NCBI GenBank assembly: GCA_963281255.1
Contig: OY725496.1
Coordinates: 3,387,723-3,451,722, forward strand
Source of the DNA: Aphrocallistes beatrix
Lineage: Eukaryota; Porifera; Hexactinellida; Sceptrulophora; Aphrocallistidae
DNA length: 64,000 nt
Reading direction: 5' to 3'
Shown here: in pieces, positions 61,822 through 64,000 of the stretch
Position numbering within the stretch: position 1 is the first letter of the stretch
Layout of the letters: every line of letters begins with the position of its first letter
Program-made: the position numbers and the translations under genes
Notes under the pieces: model-generated
What the model saw: the letters and a program-made list of their open reading frames with translations, nothing else
Databases searched by the model: none
What the model was told of the DNA's origin: nothing

Positions 61822-61835
61822 TTAATTTGGTAATT
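61822..61835 (-). promoter_or_regulatory. Putative self-primer binding site
   Basis: In element sense AATTACCAAATTAA lies one base after the 5' LTR, where a primer-binding site is expected. It does not begin with TGG as tRNA-primed sites do. It is perfectly complementary over 14 bases to TTAATTTGGTAATT inside the LTR (61888-61901 and 57360-57373), about 15 bases after the predicted transcription start. Confidence 0.55.
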
Positions 61836-61836
61836 A

Positions 61837-62037
61837 TGTTGTGCCGCGGGTTCGGACGAACAGAATTAATCTAAGTGATTATAATAGAATTACCAAATTA
61901 AGATACGCATACACTAACATCACAGGCGATAGCCTGACCTATAAATATGCGAGTAAGAGTTGGTGAAGTCCTACATGACTAGCACCATGGGTGGTACTAA
62001 CTAGGGGGTAACTACGTTTAGCGGTGAGATCCTAACA
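61837..62037 (-). repeat. 5' LTR of the gypsy element
   Basis: 201 bp, identical to the 3' LTR. It should drive transcription leftward from the TATTTATAG box. Confidence 0.95.
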
Positions 62038-62151
62038 TATTGTCTCAATCAATCTACTATTTGGCAATACATTAAATAGGGGTAGGCCCAACCAATATTT
62101 GGTGACAATAATTTATGAAGCTTAGAACCTTAATAGAGAGAAATATTCAAT

Positions 62152-62296
62152 ATGCCGGAATCGTCAATTGGTGACATGGTGGCATGCAGTGAATGTAAAA
62201 GTTGGTATCATGTTCACTGCGTTTCAGTACCTAAAGAAGCCTTGAAGATAAGAAAGTGAGATGGCTGTGTGAAGAGTGTCGAGAAAAAATCTGATG
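62152..62296 (+). pseudogene. PHD finger fragment, frameshifted
   Basis: The plus-strand frame from an ATG reads GDMVACSECKSWYHVHCVSV, stops at TGA (62257-62259), and one base on continues RWLCEECREKI. Together these give the C..C..H..C / W..C..C end of a PHD finger with one frameshift. Small PHD domains of this kind occur in host chromatin proteins and in ORF1 of some LINEs. No further coding sequence is nearby, so it is a remnant. Confidence 0.6.
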
Positions 62297-62346
62297 AAAA
62301 ATAATAGCACTTAGTAATTTAGTCTTTTGGTGAATTAGATTAGCAC

Positions 62347-63550
62347 GAAAATTTTGGTCCGCGAAAATTTTGGTCCGGGGGACCAATTTTTTCATGGAAA
62401 ATTGGTCCTCCCCTGAAAATTTTGGTACTACTATGGACCAATTTTCCATGGAATTTTGGTCCGGGGAGACCATTTTTTTAGGGAAAATTGGTCCGGGGGA
62501 GACCATTTTTTTCAGGGAAAATTGGTCCGGGGGGGGACCATTTTTTTCAGGAAAAATTGGTCCGGGGAGACCATTTTTTCAGGGAAAATTGGTCCGGGGC
62601 CCATTTTTTTCAGGGAATATTGGTCCTGGGGGACCATTTTTTTCAGGGAATTTTGGCCGGGGACCATTGCCATTTCTTTCAGAAAAAATTGTCTGGGAGA
62701 CTAATTCTTTCATGGAAAATTAGATTCTATAAATCATTTGACATCCTCGATTTTTTGATACTTTTCAATTGTCGAACAACCATCGAAAAGTATTGTCGAG
62801 CAACCAAATAAGTTGTTTGACCCCGGACTGACAATTCATATTTTAGTATTCAATACATTAGATGGACAATACTCAGGCATTCAAAATTCCTGAATATACT
62901 TATCCCCAATTGCATACTAATACTGTATTGTTATGGATTTGTTACACGTATATCACATTGTGATACTAAGAAGTAACTCATTCTAGTCATACCAACACTT
63001 AAACAATGGTTGTTACTAATATCCGGGACAGGACGGGACAGCTGCAGGATATCCCCGGTTTTAACTAAAATACTGGACACGTCCCAATAGACCAGGGTTG
63101 CTGTGGGAATGGGAATGATTTTCCCCCGGTGGGGATCCCCATAGGATTCCTATGGGGATTCCCACAGGAATTCTATGGGAATGGGATGGGAATGTGAATT
63201 GAAATTTAATTCCCAAGGAAACCCTGATACATATTTAGCTAATCTCTAATCTAATAAGTGTATTTTATTTCTTCTGCTCTCTAAAATCTGAACTCTCTTC
63301 CTATTGAGTGCCTATCTATTCCAACTATAATAACTAGACCTAATAACAGCTACCGCAGCGCCACTGGGGCTTGACATCCTTTCCAAATGGTGATGCATTT
63401 TTCATTGAAATATTGGTTATGGCGGACCAAAAAATTCCTTATGGAAAATTGGTCCCCCGGACCAAAATTCCCTGAAAAAAATGGTCCCCCGGACCAAAAT
63501 TCCATGGAAAATTGGTCCCCCGGACCAAAATTTTCGCGGACCATTTTCCA
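62347..63550. repeat. Foldback with tandem GGTCCGGGGGACC units
   Basis: The left arm (about 62347-62731) has some nine to ten units of about 32 bp of the type ATTGGTCCGGGGGACCATTT with TTCAGGGAAA; the right arm (63417-63550) has about three in the opposite orientation, both ending in GGTCCGCGAAAATTTTGG. The middle is unique AT-rich sequence plus a possible hAT-like MITE (63095-63226, ends CAGGGTTGC and AACCCTG). The repeats give short artificial frames in all phases. Confidence 0.8.
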
Positions 63551-63669
63551 GTGACAGTACCATTATAGTAGTTATTAGTACAAGTATTAGTTCTCTATTA
63601 TTTTGCAAATAGGGGTAAGCAAGGGGCATGCTTAGGAATGAATTTGCGACGCCGTGAATAGTCGAAAAG

Positions 63670-63762
63670 TATATTATATGACAAAGGGGACCGTCCATGG
63701 CGCTGTACATGGTCCGGTCGGACCATCCATGGCGCCGTACATGGTCCGGCCGGACCATGTCA
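63670..63762. repeat. GC-rich palindromes (CATGGTCCGGCCGGACCATG)
   Basis: A perfect 20-bp palindrome at 63740-63759 is preceded by related GGACCATCCATGGCGCCGTA units. Related sequence is found at 57185-57245. Confidence 0.7.
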
Positions 63763-63872
63763 ACATTTTCGTCTGAAGTCAAAACTTAGTGGAGCCATAA
63801 CCAAAAGACTCAAACATGCCAAAAATCAGCTTTCTGTACCTAGCAGTTTCTTCAATCAATTCGTTATTACAA
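63763..63872 (-). repeat. Dispersed repeat fragment, copy C (inverted)
   Basis: Complement of the TAACGAATTGATTGAAG to AAGTTCTGA portion of copies A and B, without the palindromic terminus. Confidence 0.65.
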
Positions 63873-63885
63873 GGTGGCCAATAAG

Positions 63886-64000
63886 TTCTGTTCCAAGCTT
63901 GATATGTATAAAATTTCTTATACTCAAACAATCTTACATAGTTATTATGGTCTTATGGCCTATGGTCTTCCAGAGTCTTCAAATTTTAGGAAAAATCAGC
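63886..64000 (+). repeat. Partial copy of the COPS3-intron inverted-repeat element
   Basis: GGCCAATAAGTTCTGTTCCAAGC, ATTTCTTATACTCAAACAAT and AGTTATTATGGTC follow the left arm of the element at 3871-4604. It is cut by the window edge. Confidence 0.65.

Larger units (their letters stand above)
57309..62037 (-). mobile_element. Ty3/gypsy LTR retrotransposon, full length
   Basis: 4729 bp with two 201-bp LTRs, read on the minus strand, flanked by TATT on both sides (57305-57308, 62038-62041). It has a single uninterrupted Gag-Pol frame, a polypurine tract next to the 3' LTR and a primer-binding region next to the 5' LTR. The LTRs look identical base for base, which means insertion is very recent. 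Structure is complete enough for autonomous mobility. Confidence 0.95.

Noticed and set aside
57309..62037. tRNA-primed retroelement or errantivirus with env
   Set aside because: No TGG-type site follows the LTR and no third frame exists between integrase and the 3' LTR.
62370..62811. Gly/Phe-rich frames starting MVRG
   Set aside because: Translations of the tandem GGTCCGGGG repeat in different phases.
1..64000. Bacterial or viral contamination of the GC-rich stretches
   Set aside because: The GC-rich segments encode animal-type genes (AQR, INTS9, DGK) and are continuous with AT-rich DNA carrying animal transposons and introns.

Overview
This is eukaryotic, metazoan DNA from an invertebrate that I cannot place further. 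The evidence is animal-specific families (a COP9 signalosome subunit, an Integrator subunit, a very large inducible-type GTPase, a type IV diacylglycerol kinase, a MATE/SLC47 transporter), spliceosomal introns with GT..AG borders, AATAAA-type signals, AT-rich intergenic DNA and a dense mixture of DNA transposons and an LTR retrotransposon. Many genes lie in a single long exon: INTS9, AQR, DGK, ABCC, KTI12 and the giant GTPase. COPS3 and BCAT have clear introns.

Layout. 0-6 kb: the 3' end of RBM45 (+), a foldback transposon, then COPS3 (+; three exons, one intron being a GTGA repeat). 6.5-8.5 kb: INTS9 (+). 9.7-11.6 kb: branched-chain aminotransferase (-; three exons). 13 kb: a broken phosphatidylinositol-transfer-protein copy. 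14.5 kb: a possible small secreted Tyr-rich protein (-). 16-26 kb: an MRP4-like ABC transporter (-), a palindromic 19-bp satellite that runs into a broken MATE transporter (-), and a decayed second ABCC copy whose last 0.9 kb is almost identical to the first. 25.9-26.7 kb: KTI12 (-). 26.8-29.6 kb: a nest of foldback and TIR elements. 30.2-35.4 kb: AQR (+). 37.4-37.7 kb: a FLYWCH fragment (-). 38.0-40.8 kb: type IV DGK (+). 41.6-42.2 kb: a TMEM272-like membrane protein (+). 42.8-47 kb: repeats. 47.1-53.8 kb: a 2219-residue VLIG-type GTPase (-). 54-57 kb: pogo-like MITEs and a dead mariner. 57.3-62.0 kb: a full-length Ty3/gypsy element with identical LTRs. 62-64 kb: a PHD remnant and another foldback repeat.

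Functionally the host genes are mostly unlinked housekeeping factors: RNA processing (RBM45, INTS9, AQR), protein turnover (COPS3), tRNA wobble modification (KTI12), amino-acid metabolism (BCAT) and lipid signalling (DGK). The transporter block (ABCC, MATE, ABCC copy) is the only apparent functional cluster, with a theme of export of organic compounds. The most interesting accessory content is the gypsy element, whose primer-binding region is complementary to its own LTR, the GTPase with a von Willebrand A-like tail, and several unrelated inverted-repeat families built from short palindromic units.
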